Assembly: GCF_023155275.1 (NCBI RefSeq)
Contig: NZ_JALMUV010000035.1
Span: forward strand, 1 to 64,000
Length of the DNA stretch: 64,000 nucleotides
Direction: 5' to 3'
Origin: Streptomyces rhizoryzae
GTDB lineage: Bacteria; Actinomycetota; Actinomycetes; Streptomycetales; Streptomycetaceae
The position numbers and the translations under genes are program-made. The notes beneath the pieces are model-generated. The model was not told the origin of the DNA and ran no database searches. It saw nothing but the letters and a program-made list of their open reading frames with translations. The first letter of the stretch is position 1. Each line of letters starts with the position of its first letter. Positions 52,509 to 61,560 of the stretch are shown in pieces.

Positions 52509-52528
52509 GCACTTTCCGGGAGGACGGT

Positions 52529-54082
52529 ATGAGCGGCAGCACCCTGTGGGACCTGGTCGCCTGGCGCGCCGCCCGGACGCCCGGCGCCACCGCGCTCGTC
52601 CAGGGCGCCCGGGCGGCCCGGGACGAGCGCCGGATCACCTTCGGCGGGCTGCGCGCGGGCGCCGAACGGGTCGCCGCCGGGCTCCACGCGCACGGCGTCC
52701 GGCCCGGCAGCCGGGTGGTCTGGCAGCTGCCCACCCGGATCGGGACGGTGCTGGTCAGCCTGGCCCTGGCCCGGCTCGGCGCGGTGCAGAGCCCGGTACT
52801 GCCCGGCTACCGCGAGCACGAACTGGACCACGTGCTGCGCCGCACCGGCGCCGCGTTCCTGCTCGTCCCCGGCGGCCCGCACGGCACCGGCGCCGCCGCC
52901 CCGGCCCGCCGCGCGGCCGCCCGGCTGCCCGCACCGCCCGCCGTCCTCCCGGCGTCCGGCCCACTCCCGGACGGCGACCCGGCCACCCTGCCGCCGCCGC
53001 CCGCCGACCCCGACGCGGTCCGCTGGATCTACTGGACCTCCGGGACCACCGCCGCGCCCCGGGGCGTGCTGCACACCGACCGCGGACTGCGCACCGCCGG
53101 CGCCTGCCTGGCGGCGGCGCTGCGGCTGGGCCCCGGCGACGTCGGCTCGATGGCCTTCCCGTACGCCCACGTCGCCGGGCCCGACTACACCGTCATGCTG
53201 CTCACGCTGGGCATCCCGGCCGTGCTGCTGGAGCGGTTCGCGCTGCCCGCCGCGCTCGCCCCGTACCGCCGCCACCGGGTCACCGTGGCGGGCGGTTCCA
53301 CGGCCTTCTACGCGCTCTTCCTCGCCGCGCAGCGCGCCCTGCCGCCCGGGGAGCGGCTGCTGCCCTCGCTGCGGCTGCTGGCCGGCGGCGGCGCGCCCAA
53401 ACCGCCCGCGCTCCACCACGAGGTGACCGCCGAGCTGGGGTGCCAGCTGGTACACGGCTACGCGCTCACCGAGGCCCCGATGGTCACCATGGGCGATCCG
53501 CTGGACGGCGCCGCGCTGCTGGCCGGCACCGACGGACGGCCGGCCGCCGGGATGGAGATCCGGATCGCGCCCGGCAGCGGGGAGATCCTGCTGCGCGGCC
53601 CGGCCGTGTGCCGCGGCTACCTCGGCGACACCGGCCCGGCCCCGGGCCCCGGGAGGGCTCCCGCCGACGGCTTCCTGGCCACCGGCGACCTCGGACACCT
53701 CACCCCCACCGGGCACCTCGTCGTCACCGGCCGCCTCAAGGACATCATCATCCGCAAGGGCGAGAACATCTCCGCCCGGGAGATCGAGGACCTGCTGGCC
53801 GGCCATCCGGACATCGCCGGCGCGGCGGTCATCGGGCTGCCGGACGCCGAGCGCGGCGAACTGGTCTGCGCGGTGGTCGAACAGCCGCCGGGAGCCGGGG
53901 AGTTGACGCTCGGCGCGGTCACCGCCCGGCTGCTCTCCCAGGGCCTGGCCCGGCACAAGCTGCCCGAGCGGCTGGAGGTCGTACCGGCCCTGCCGCGCGG
54001 CGCGACCCTCCGCAAGGTCCTCAAGCGCGACCTGCGCGCACGCTTCGGGGGCGGGGCCGCGGACCGGGCCCCGGACCGCTAA
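52529..54082 (+). CDS. Acyl-CoA ligase (AMP-binding, FadD-like), paralogue 2
   Basis: A 517-residue adenylate-forming CoA ligase closely similar to the one at 19636. It has IYWTSGTTAAPRGVLHTD as P-loop, MAFPYAHVAGPDYTVMLL, VHGYALTEAPMVTMG, GDLG and GRLKDIIIRKGENIS. GGGAGG precedes the ATG. The perfect palindrome at 52494 lies 20 bases upstream. The two paralogues may act on successive or alternative substrates. Its stop overlaps that of the convergent pseudokinase gene by four bases. Confidence 0.88.
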   Translation: MSGSTLWDLVAWRAARTPGATALVQGARAARDERRITFGGLRAGAERVAAGLHAHGVRPGSRVVWQLPTRIGTVLVSLALARLGAVQSPVLPGYREHELDHVLRRTGAAFLLVPGGPHGTGAAAPARRAAARLPAPPAVLPASGPLPDGDPATLPPPPADPDAVRWIYWTSGTTAAPRGVLHTDRGLRTAGACLAAALRLGPGDVGSMAFPYAHVAGPDYTVMLLTLGIPAVLLERFALPAALAPYRRHRVTVAGGSTAFYALFLAAQRALPPGERLLPSLRLLAGGGAPKPPALHHEVTAELGCQLVHGYALTEAPMVTMGDPLDGAALLAGTDGRPAAGMEIRIAPGSGEILLRGPAVCRGYLGDTGPAPGPGRAPADGFLATGDLGHLTPTGHLVVTGRLKDIIIRKGENISAREIEDLLAGHPDIAGAAVIGLPDAERGELVCAVVEQPPGAGELTLGAVTARLLSQGLARHKLPERLEVVPALPRGATLRKVLKRDLRARFGGGAADRAPDR

Positions 54083-56088
54083 CCGGGGCGGTAGGCGCTG
54101 CTCGCCCGGGCGTACACCCGGTCCACCGCGGCGCGGCCGGTGACCGGGCCGGTGACCAGGACGAGGTGGTAGCGACCGTCGCGGATCATCGCGAGGTTGC
54201 GGGCGTAGACCTGGCGGCCGCCGCGGTCCTTCCAGGTGAAGGTGCCCTCGGCCATCGCCGTCTGCCCGACGTCTATCCGCCGCAGCCCGGCGACCGTGGA
54301 CCACTCGGAGGCGCGGTACGCCGCCAGCTCGGGCTCCCCGGTCTGCTGGTACGCCATCGGGTCGGCGCCGAACCGGGCGGTGGTGTCCCGGCCGGGCACC
54401 ACCAGCAGCGTGAGGCCGCCGCCGGTGTAGCGCGCCCCGCCGCGGTCGGCACCGGCGCGCTGCCAGCCGTCGGGGACCGCGGTCGAAAAGCCCAGCGGGT
54501 CGGTGCGGAGCGTGAAGCCGGGGGCGGCGGTGGCGGTGGTCCGCGGCGGGGTCGGGCCGCCGGTGCCGCCGGGCGCGGGGGCGGGGCTGCGGCCGGGCGC
54601 GCCGCCCGGGGTGCCGGAGCGGTCCGCGCCGTCCGGCCCGCCCGCCGCGTCCGCCCCGGACTTCGGCAGGAACACCGCGGCGTACGCGATCCCGGCCACC
54701 ATCAGCAGCAGGATCACCGCGAGCAGCACCCGGCCCAGGCTCCGCGGCGCACGCGGCCCGCGCCCCGCCGCCGGGCCCGCGCCGACCCGGACCGGCCCGT
54801 CCGGCTCCGGCACCGCGGCGGGCACCCGCCCGGGGCGGCCCGGCCCGGACTGCCGGGGCAGGCGCGGCGGACGGGCCGTACGGACGGGGGCGCGCCGCCC
54901 CTGGCGGACCACTTCGCCGCGGCGCCGCAGCACCGGCAGCCGCCGCGGATCGCCCGCACCCGCCAGGGCGGGCACCGTCACCAGCCCGCGGCCCGGATCC
55001 GGCTCCGGCGCGCCGCGCAGCAGCTCCCGCAGCCGGGCGAGCACCTCCCCGGACCCGGGCCGCCCGGCCGGGTCGGCCGACAGCAGCGCCTCGACGACCG
55101 GCCGCAGCACCCCGCACTCGGCGGCCGCGGCCGGCGGGGTGGCCCGCACCAGCCGGACCAGCTCGCCCGCGCTCTCCTCGGGGAACGGCGGACGCCCCTG
55201 CACCGCGCGGAACAGCAGCGCGCCCACCGCCCACAGATCCGCGGCCGGACCCGCCGGACCACCGCCGTCCGCCGGCCCGGCCAGCTCCGGCGCCCAGCGC
55301 TCGGTGACCGCGCCGACCAGGTGCAGCCGGGCCTGGACAGCCCGCTCGGCGGCGAGCCCGGCGGGCCCCCCGGCCGGCCGGGCCGCGGCGGCCGGCGCCC
55401 CCGGCCGCGGGTCGTACCCGCACAGCGCCTCCTGGGCCGCACCGGCCGCCAGCCCGGTCAGCACGGCCCGGCCGTCGTCGCAGACCAGGACCGTGCCGGC
55501 GGTGACGTTGCGGTGCAGCCAGCCGTGGGCGTGCAGGGCGCGCAGCGCGGTGAGCAGGTCGGCGGCGATCTCCGCGGCGCGGTGCGGGCCCAGCGGCCGC
55601 TCGGCGAGCAGCGCCGCCAGCGGGCGGGCGGGCAGCGCCTCCCCGACGATCCACAGGCTGCCGTCCTGCGCGAAGACGTCGAAGACCTGCTCCAGCAGCG
55701 GGTGGTCGGGCAGCTGGGCGGCGGCCGTCGCGGCCTCCAGCGCGCGGCGCGCCAGCGGGTCGCGGGGGCTGCGGTCGGCGCCGGCCGGGCCCCGCCCCCT
55801 GCCGAAACCATCCTCCGCACGCCCGTCCGCCGGATCCCCGTACGCCCCGGCCCCGTACGCCCCGGCCCCCTCCGCACCGGCCCCGTCCGCCGCCACGACC
55901 TCGGCGTCCACGACCTCGGGCAGCGGCACCTGACGGATCAGCACCTGCTGCCCGCTGTAGCCGTCGAGGGCCCGCACCGCGGCGGGCTGCCCCGCGAAGG
56001 GGCCGTCGGGGGACTTGGGGCCGCCACCGGCCGGCCGCCGCGGCAGGCGGTAGCGCTCGGCGAGCACAGGTCCCGCGTACTCGTCCAC
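54079..56088 (-). CDS. Membrane-anchored Ser/Thr pseudokinase
   Basis: A 669-residue protein with a degenerate kinase domain (to about residue 345), a Pro-rich linker, one membrane segment (GRVLLAVILLLMVAGIAYAAVF) and an extracellular domain shared in style with the kinase upstream. The catalytic loop reads HRNVTAGTVL instead of HRDxKxxN, and the metal-binding DFG is replaced by LTGLA. Glycine-loop and lysine motifs are not recognisable. It should therefore be inactive and serve as a scaffold or regulator, perhaps of the kinase encoded at 56230, transcribed in the same direction just upstream. The GTG start has GGGAGG. Confidence 0.82.
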   Translation of the reverse strand: MDEYAGPVLAERYRLPRRPAGGGPKSPDGPFAGQPAAVRALDGYSGQQVLIRQVPLPEVVDAEVVAADGAGAEGAGAYGAGAYGDPADGRAEDGFGRGRGPAGADRSPRDPLARRALEAATAAAQLPDHPLLEQVFDVFAQDGSLWIVGEALPARPLAALLAERPLGPHRAAEIAADLLTALRALHAHGWLHRNVTAGTVLVCDDGRAVLTGLAAGAAQEALCGYDPRPGAPAAAARPAGGPAGLAAERAVQARLHLVGAVTERWAPELAGPADGGGPAGPAADLWAVGALLFRAVQGRPPFPEESAGELVRLVRATPPAAAAECGVLRPVVEALLSADPAGRPGSGEVLARLRELLRGAPEPDPGRGLVTVPALAGAGDPRRLPVLRRRGEVVRQGRRAPVRTARPPRLPRQSGPGRPGRVPAAVPEPDGPVRVGAGPAAGRGPRAPRSLGRVLLAVILLLMVAGIAYAAVFLPKSGADAAGGPDGADRSGTPGGAPGRSPAPAPGGTGGPTPPRTTATAAPGFTLRTDPLGFSTAVPDGWQRAGADRGGARYTGGGLTLLVVPGRDTTARFGADPMAYQQTGEPELAAYRASEWSTVAGLRRIDVGQTAMAEGTFTWKDRGGRQVYARNLAMIRDGRYHLVLVTGPVTGRAAVDRVYARASSAYRPG

Positions 56089-56229
56089 GACGCGCCTCCC
56101 CTCAGCGTGCGCCGCGCCCCGCCGGTGACGGATGCGGACGACTTGGGCCTTCTCACGATACGGGGCGGCACGGACAGTCGGGCCCGCCGGAGCGCGCCGC
56201 GCGCGGTGTCCGTCCGCGCGCGGTACGGG

Positions 56230-58191
56230 TCAGTCCTTGATCGCGAAGGTCCGGAACGCGGTCTCCCGCAGCTCCCGGCACTCCTTGGCGTCCCAGGCGT
56301 CCGCCTTGCAGGTGATCATGATGGCGTAGCCGTGGTGGTCGTCGGCGCGGAAGCCGCGGTTGAGCACCCGCACGTCCTGGCCGCCCTGCCGGCGGGTGAA
56401 CGACCAGTCCGCGACGGTCGGGTAGCCGCGCCAGTCCACCGCCTTGATGCCCAGGAGGTGGTAGCCCTCGCTGGACCCGGCGACGCTGGGCTCCAGGCTG
56501 CGCCAGGAGGCCGCGGCGTCCTTGCCCGGCGCGTCGTTGTAGTCGACCTGTATGCGCGGGAAGCCGCCGCCGGCGCTGTAGATGGCGCCGGAGTTCTGGC
56601 CCGCGGTGCCGGTCTGCCGGAAGCCCTCGGGCATCGCCATCCGGAAGTGGAAGCCGCCGTTGGCGACCGCCGCGAACCCGTCCGGGAGCGCCGCGCCGTC
56701 CTTCTTGCCGCCCTTGCCCCCGGCGCCCGGCGAGCCGCCGCCGGGCGTGTCCGCGCCGTCGGTGGCGGGGTCCCCGCTCGCGGCGGCCGACTGGGTCGCG
56801 GCCCGGCTCGCGCCGGCCCCCCGGGCGTCGCCCGCGGTGTCGCCGCCGCTGCTGAACGCCAGCGCCAGCAGCGTCGCGAGGACGACGACGACCACGACCA
56901 CCCCGATGATCAGCGTGCGGCGCGGGACGACATCGGTCACCGACGCGCGCGGCGGGGCGGGACGGCCGTCCCCGCCACCGGGTCTGGAGTCGGAACGGGC
57001 CGCCGCTGCGGCGTTCCGCACCGACGCCAGCGCCGCGCGCACCCGCTCCTTGGCGGCGTCCGCGTCGAAGCCGGGCCGGGCCGGGGAGGTGCGCGCACCG
57101 GTCCTGGCCGCGGCCGGCCGGGACACCGCGGTGCCCTCGCCGGTCCCGCGGGCCGCCGGCTTCGCCGCCCCGCCGCCCGGCCCGCCGGTGGGCGTCCGGC
57201 GCGCCGTCCCGGCCGCCGGCTTCGTCCGCGGCTTCGGCGGCACCGCGGCCGGCCCCTTGGGCTTGCCCGCGGGCCGCGCGGCCCGCTCCGCCGGCACCGC
57301 GGGCAGCGCCATCGCCCGCGTCGCGTCCATCGGGGGCTCGGGCTCCGGCTCCGGGGCGTGGATGACGCCCAGCAGCAGCGCCCGCGCGCCCGCCTCGTCC
57401 AGCCGGGCCGCCGGGTCCTTCACCAGCAGCCCGTAGATGACGTCCTCCAGCGGCCCGGCGCTCTTCGGCGGTTCCACCGGCTCGGTCATCACCGCGGTCA
57501 GGGTCGCGATCGCCGAGCCCTTGTCGTACGGCGGGACGCCCTCGACGCAGGCGTACAGCAGGCCGCCCAGGGACCACAGGTCGGCCGGCGGGCCGGGCTT
57601 CTGGCCGCGGGCCCGCTCCGGCGAGATGTACGAGGGCGCGCCGACCAGCATGCCGGTGGAGGTCACCGAGGGGTCGCCCTCGACCTGGGCGATGCCGAAG
57701 TCGGTGAGCACCACCCGGCCGTCGTCGGAGATCAGGACGTTGGAGGGCTTCACGTCGCGGTGCAGGATGCCCTGGCCGTGGGCGGCGCGCAGGACGTCGA
57801 GCACCGCGAGGCCGACCTCGGCGGCGCGGCGCGGGGTGAGCGCGCCGTCGTCGCGGATCACCTCGGCCAGCGAGCGGCCCTCGACCAGCTCCATCACGAT
57901 CCAGGGCCGGTCGTCCTCGTCGACCACGTCGAAGACCGTCACCGCGCCGTTGTTGCGGATCCGGGCGATCGCCTTGGCCTCGCGCAGGGTACGGGTGATC
58001 AGGCGGCGCTTCTCGTCCTCCTCGACGCCGCCGGGGAAGCGCAGCTCCTTGACCGCGACCGTGCGGCCGAGGACCTCGTCCTCGGCCCGCCAGACGGTGC
58101 CCATCCCGCCCCGGCCGAGAACATCGGCGAGCCGGTACCGGCCGGCGAGGAGCCTGCCCTCCTTGCCGTCCATCTCGACCTCGTCGCCCAC
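56230..58191 (-). CDS. Membrane-anchored Ser/Thr protein kinase
   Basis: A 653-residue PknB-type kinase. The catalytic domain (residues about 15-270) carries LGRGGMGTVWRA, VAVKEL, HRDVKPSNVLI and TDFGIAQV, and is complete. A long basic Pro/Ala linker leads to a membrane helix (TLIIGVVVVVVVLATLLALA) and an extracellular sensor domain. The GTG at 58191 follows GAGGGG and is preferred to the longer open frame. In Streptomyces such kinases act on cell-wall and developmental targets. It lies directly upstream of the pseudokinase. Confidence 0.9.
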   Translation of the reverse strand: MGDEVEMDGKEGRLLAGRYRLADVLGRGGMGTVWRAEDEVLGRTVAVKELRFPGGVEEDEKRRLITRTLREAKAIARIRNNGAVTVFDVVDEDDRPWIVMELVEGRSLAEVIRDDGALTPRRAAEVGLAVLDVLRAAHGQGILHRDVKPSNVLISDDGRVVLTDFGIAQVEGDPSVTSTGMLVGAPSYISPERARGQKPGPPADLWSLGGLLYACVEGVPPYDKGSAIATLTAVMTEPVEPPKSAGPLEDVIYGLLVKDPAARLDEAGARALLLGVIHAPEPEPEPPMDATRAMALPAVPAERAARPAGKPKGPAAVPPKPRTKPAAGTARRTPTGGPGGGAAKPAARGTGEGTAVSRPAAARTGARTSPARPGFDADAAKERVRAALASVRNAAAAARSDSRPGGGDGRPAPPRASVTDVVPRRTLIIGVVVVVVVLATLLALAFSSGGDTAGDARGAGASRAATQSAAASGDPATDGADTPGGGSPGAGGKGGKKDGAALPDGFAAVANGGFHFRMAMPEGFRQTGTAGQNSGAIYSAGGGFPRIQVDYNDAPGKDAAASWRSLEPSVAGSSEGYHLLGIKAVDWRGYPTVADWSFTRRQGGQDVRVLNRGFRADDHHGYAIMITCKADAWDAKECRELRETAFRTFAIKD

Positions 58192-58381
58192 GGAATCCCC
58201 TCTGCATTCCAGCCGAGTTGGCAGCCTCGATTCTCCATCGAGCACCAAACTGCCCCAACTCGGACAACCCACCCTGGCAGAGCCTTCATTCTCTCTCATC
58301 CACGGCCGTGCGGAAGGCCCGGGTGGGTGCCGGAGGGCGTCGCGCACCCGTCATGATGGCCCGGACGACGGGAGTCCGTTT

Positions 58382-59572
58382 GTGCCCCTCCGCACGCCCC
58401 GCCCGGCCGCACCGGGCCCGCCGCGCCGCACCGCCACGGCCCTGCTGGCCGCCCTGGCCCTGACGGGGTGTACGGGCGGCCCCCTCGCCTCCGTCCGTCC
58501 GGTGCCGGCGCTCCGGCCGCCGGCCGCGACGGCGGCCGCGCTGCACCGGCTGGTCGCCGACGGCGCGCCCGGCGCCGCCGCACTGGTCACCCGGGGCGGC
58601 CACCTGGCCGCCTCGCGGTTCACCGCGGCCGGCGTCGCCGATCTGCGCAGCGGCCGCAGGATGGGCCGCCGGGACCACTTCCGGGCCGGCAGCCTCACCA
58701 AGACCCTGGTGGCCACGGTGGTGCTGCAACTCGTCGGGGAGGGCCGGCTCGCCCTCGACGGGCCGGCCGCCGGCCACCTCCCGCCCGGCACCCCGCTCAC
58801 CGGCGCCGGCGGCGCGAGCGACCTGCGCCGGGTGACGGTCCGCCAGCTCCTGGACCACACCAGCGGCCTGTTCAACTACACCGAGGACCCGCACCTCGCC
58901 GAACAGCTGTACGGCACGGGCTTCCCGGCCCACCGCTACGACCGCCACACCCCGGCCGAGCTGCTGCGGATCGCCCTCGCCCACCCCCCGACCGCCGCCC
59001 CCGGCACCCGCTACGCCTACTCCAACACCAACTACCTGGTCCTCGGCCTGGTCATCGAGGGCGTCACCGGGCACCCGTACGCCGAGGAGGTGCGCCGCCG
59101 CGTCCTGGTCCCGGCCGGGCTGCGCGACACCTCGTTCCCCGGCGACAGCCCGGCACTGCCCGCGCCGCACGGCCGCGGCTACTCCGACGTCGGCGGCCGC
59201 AGCGTGGACAGCACCGCCCTCAACCCCAGCCGGGCCGGTGCGGCCGGCGAGATGATCACCACCCTCGGCGACCTCAACCGCTTCTTCGCGGCCCTGTTCG
59301 GCGGCCGGCTGCTGGCGCCCCGCCAGATGGCCGAACTGCGCGGCGAGCGGGCCACCGGCGGCGCCTACGGCCTGGGCGTCTACGCCACCCGGCTGCCCTG
59401 CGGGGTGACGGTCTGGGGCCACAACGGCGACATCAACGGCTCGTACGCGCAGACCGCCGGCACCGCCGACGGCCGCGATCTGGTCAGCTACCGGGTCAAC
59501 ACCGACGCCCCGGCCGGCCGGGCGGACGGCACCGCGGTCCTGGCCGCCGAGTTCTGCCGCCGCCGCACCTGA
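58382..59572 (+). CDS. Serine hydrolase lipoprotein (beta-lactamase/D-Ala-D-Ala carboxypeptidase family)
   Basis: A 396-residue exported enzyme. A short signal sequence ends in a lipobox (LALTGC). The penicillin-recognising fold shows SLTK as the SxxK nucleophile motif, YSN as the YxN motif and VWGHNG near the C-terminus (HxG in place of KTG), as in the D-aminopeptidase/esterase EstB-type branch. It likely acts on peptidoglycan peptides or esters outside the cell. The GTG at 58382 has GGGAG eight bases upstream; the open frame continues far upstream antisense to the kinase gene but is not used. Confidence 0.86.
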   Translation: MPLRTPRPAAPGPPRRTATALLAALALTGCTGGPLASVRPVPALRPPAATAAALHRLVADGAPGAAALVTRGGHLAASRFTAAGVADLRSGRRMGRRDHFRAGSLTKTLVATVVLQLVGEGRLALDGPAAGHLPPGTPLTGAGGASDLRRVTVRQLLDHTSGLFNYTEDPHLAEQLYGTGFPAHRYDRHTPAELLRIALAHPPTAAPGTRYAYSNTNYLVLGLVIEGVTGHPYAEEVRRRVLVPAGLRDTSFPGDSPALPAPHGRGYSDVGGRSVDSTALNPSRAGAAGEMITTLGDLNRFFAALFGGRLLAPRQMAELRGERATGGAYGLGVYATRLPCGVTVWGHNGDINGSYAQTAGTADGRDLVSYRVNTDAPAGRADGTAVLAAEFCRRRT

Positions 59573-59603
59573 CCGCCCGTCACCGGCCGCCGCCCGAGCG
59601 GCC

Positions 59604-61313
59604 CTAGGAGAGCGGCACGATGTCCGGCGCGCCCAGCCGGGCCGCGTCCGCCGTCAGGTCGTCGGGCTGCCGCTGCGATTCGCGCTCCGCCTCCACCCGC
59701 TTCTCGTAGTGCGCGATCTCCCGCTCGACCTGCGCACCGTCCCAGCCCAGCGCCGGGGCCATCAGCTCGGCGGCCTCCCGGGCGCTGCGGGTGCCGCGGT
59801 CGAAGGTCTCGATGGAGATCCGGGTGCGCCGGGTCAGCACGTCGTCCAGATGCCGGGCGCCCTCGTGCGTGCAGGCGTAGACGACCTCGGCGCGCAGGTA
59901 GTCGTCGGCGGCGGCGAGCGGGCGGCCCAGCGACGGGTCGGCCACCACCAGTTCCAGCAGCTCCTCGGTCAGCGAGCCGTAGCGGTTCAGCAGGTGCTCT
60001 ATCCGGGCCACGTGCAGCCCGGTCCGGGCCGCGATCCGGGCCCGGGCGTTCCACAGCGCCTGATAGCCCTCGGCGCCCGCCAGCGGCACGTTCTCGGTGA
60101 CGCAGTCGGCGACCCGGGCGTCCAGCCCGTGCACCGCCTCGTCCACCGCGTCCTTGGCCATCACCCGGTACGTGGTGTACTTTCCGCCCGCGACGACCAC
60201 CAGGCCGGGCACCGGGTGGGCCACGGTGTGCTCCCGCGACAGCTTGCTGGTGGCGTCCGACTCGCCGGCCAGCAGCGGGCGCAGCCCGGCGTAGACGCCC
60301 TCCACGTCGTCCCGGGTGAGGGGGGTGGCCAGCACCGCGTTGACATGCTCCAGCAGGTAGTCGATGTCCGCGCTGGAGGCCGCCGGATGGGCCTTGTCCA
60401 GGTCCCAGTCGGTGTCGGTGGTGCCGATGATCCAGTGCCGCCCCCAGGGGATGACGAAGAGCACGCTCTTCTCGGTCCGCAGGATCAGCCCGGTCGTGGA
60501 GTGGATCCGGTCCTTGGGGACGACCAGGTGGATGCCCTTGGAGGCGCGCACGTGGAACTGACCGCGCTCCGCGATCAGTCCCTGGGTGTCGTCGGTCCAC
60601 ACCCCGGTCGCGTTGACGACCTGCCGGGCCCGCACCTCGTACTCCACCCCGCCCTCGACGTCCTCCACCCGCGCCCCGACGACCCGTTCGCCCTCGCGCA
60701 GGAAACCCACCACGCGGGCCCGGTTGGCGACGTGCGCCCCGTAGGCGGCCGCGGTCCGCACCAGGGTCGCGACGTAGCGCGCGTCGTCCATCTGGGCGTC
60801 GTAGTACTGCAACGCGCCGACCAGCGCGTCCTTGCGCAGGCAGGGCGCGACCCGCAGCGCCCGGCGGTGCGAGAGGTGGCGGTGCACGGGCAGCCCGCGG
60901 CCGTGCCCGGACGAGACCGACATCCCGTCGTAGAGCGCCACGCCGGAGCCCGCGTAGAAGCGCTCCCAGCCGCGGTGCCGGAGCGGGTAGAGGAACGGCA
61001 CCGGCCGGACCAGGTGGGGCGCCAGCCGGTGGAGCAGCAGCCCGCGCTCCTTGAGCGCCTCGCGCACCAGCGCGAAGTCCAGCATCTCCAGATACCGCAG
61101 GCCGCCGTGGACGAGCTTGCTCGACCGGCTGGACGTGCCCGACGCCCAGTCACGGGCCTCGACCAGCCCGGTGTCCAGCCCGCGGGTGGCGGCGTCCAGG
61201 GCGGTGCCGGCGCCGACCACCCCGCCGCCGACCACCAACACGTCCAGTTCGCGCTCCGCCATCCGGGTGAGTGCTTTGGCGCGCTGCGCCGGTCCGAGGG
61301 TCGCTGTCTTCAC
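59604..61313 (-). CDS. glpD: Glycerol-3-phosphate dehydrogenase (FAD-dependent)
   Basis: A 569-residue flavoenzyme oxidising sn-glycerol-3-phosphate to dihydroxyacetone phosphate and feeding electrons to quinone at the membrane. The FAD-binding motif VLVVGGGVVGAGTALDAA, SSRSSKLVHGGLRYLE, FVIPWGRHWIIGTTDTDW and VVVAGGKYTTYRVMA are all conserved. Length fits GlpD plus the usual C-terminal domain. The GTG at 61313 follows GGGAGG by five bases. No glpF or glpK is adjacent. It supplies glycerol from lipids to central metabolism. Confidence 0.93.
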   Translation of the reverse strand: MKTATLGPAQRAKALTRMAERELDVLVVGGGVVGAGTALDAATRGLDTGLVEARDWASGTSSRSSKLVHGGLRYLEMLDFALVREALKERGLLLHRLAPHLVRPVPFLYPLRHRGWERFYAGSGVALYDGMSVSSGHGRGLPVHRHLSHRRALRVAPCLRKDALVGALQYYDAQMDDARYVATLVRTAAAYGAHVANRARVVGFLREGERVVGARVEDVEGGVEYEVRARQVVNATGVWTDDTQGLIAERGQFHVRASKGIHLVVPKDRIHSTTGLILRTEKSVLFVIPWGRHWIIGTTDTDWDLDKAHPAASSADIDYLLEHVNAVLATPLTRDDVEGVYAGLRPLLAGESDATSKLSREHTVAHPVPGLVVVAGGKYTTYRVMAKDAVDEAVHGLDARVADCVTENVPLAGAEGYQALWNARARIAARTGLHVARIEHLLNRYGSLTEELLELVVADPSLGRPLAAADDYLRAEVVYACTHEGARHLDDVLTRRTRISIETFDRGTRSAREAAELMAPALGWDGAQVEREIAHYEKRVEAERESQRQPDDLTADAARLGAPDIVPLS

Positions 61314-61560
61314 CGCTGCCTCCCGCTGTGATCCGAAAGCCACACCCCCCGTCCGACGATTCTTCCCGCGCCCGCGCCCCCGACCACCGTGCGCCCGCGG
61401 CGGCAACACCCGGGCACGGCGATCCGCCAATACCCATTCTGGGTCAAATATCCGCTTAGTCTATTTATGCCCCTTGGCGCCCCGGCCGCCCGCCGTGCCG
61501 CCCGGGCACCAGGACACCGCGCAGGGCCCCCCACCACCCCTCGGGAAGGACGGCCGCAGC

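Noticed and set aside
52546-58356. Very long open frame (over 1900 codons) on the + strand
   Set aside because: It runs through the CoA ligase in the wrong frame and antisense to two kinase genes. Composition is Arg/Gly/Pro-rich noise typical of high-GC shadow frames, with no domains.
57437-58381. N-terminal extension of the serine hydrolase frame
   Set aside because: The extension is antisense to the Ser/Thr kinase gene. A GTG with a ribosome-binding site and signal peptide at 58382 gives a normal lipoprotein.
59571-59585. CTGACC-GCC-CGTCAC as a further regulon site
   Set aside because: Two mismatches, located after the stop codon of the serine hydrolase rather than at a promoter.
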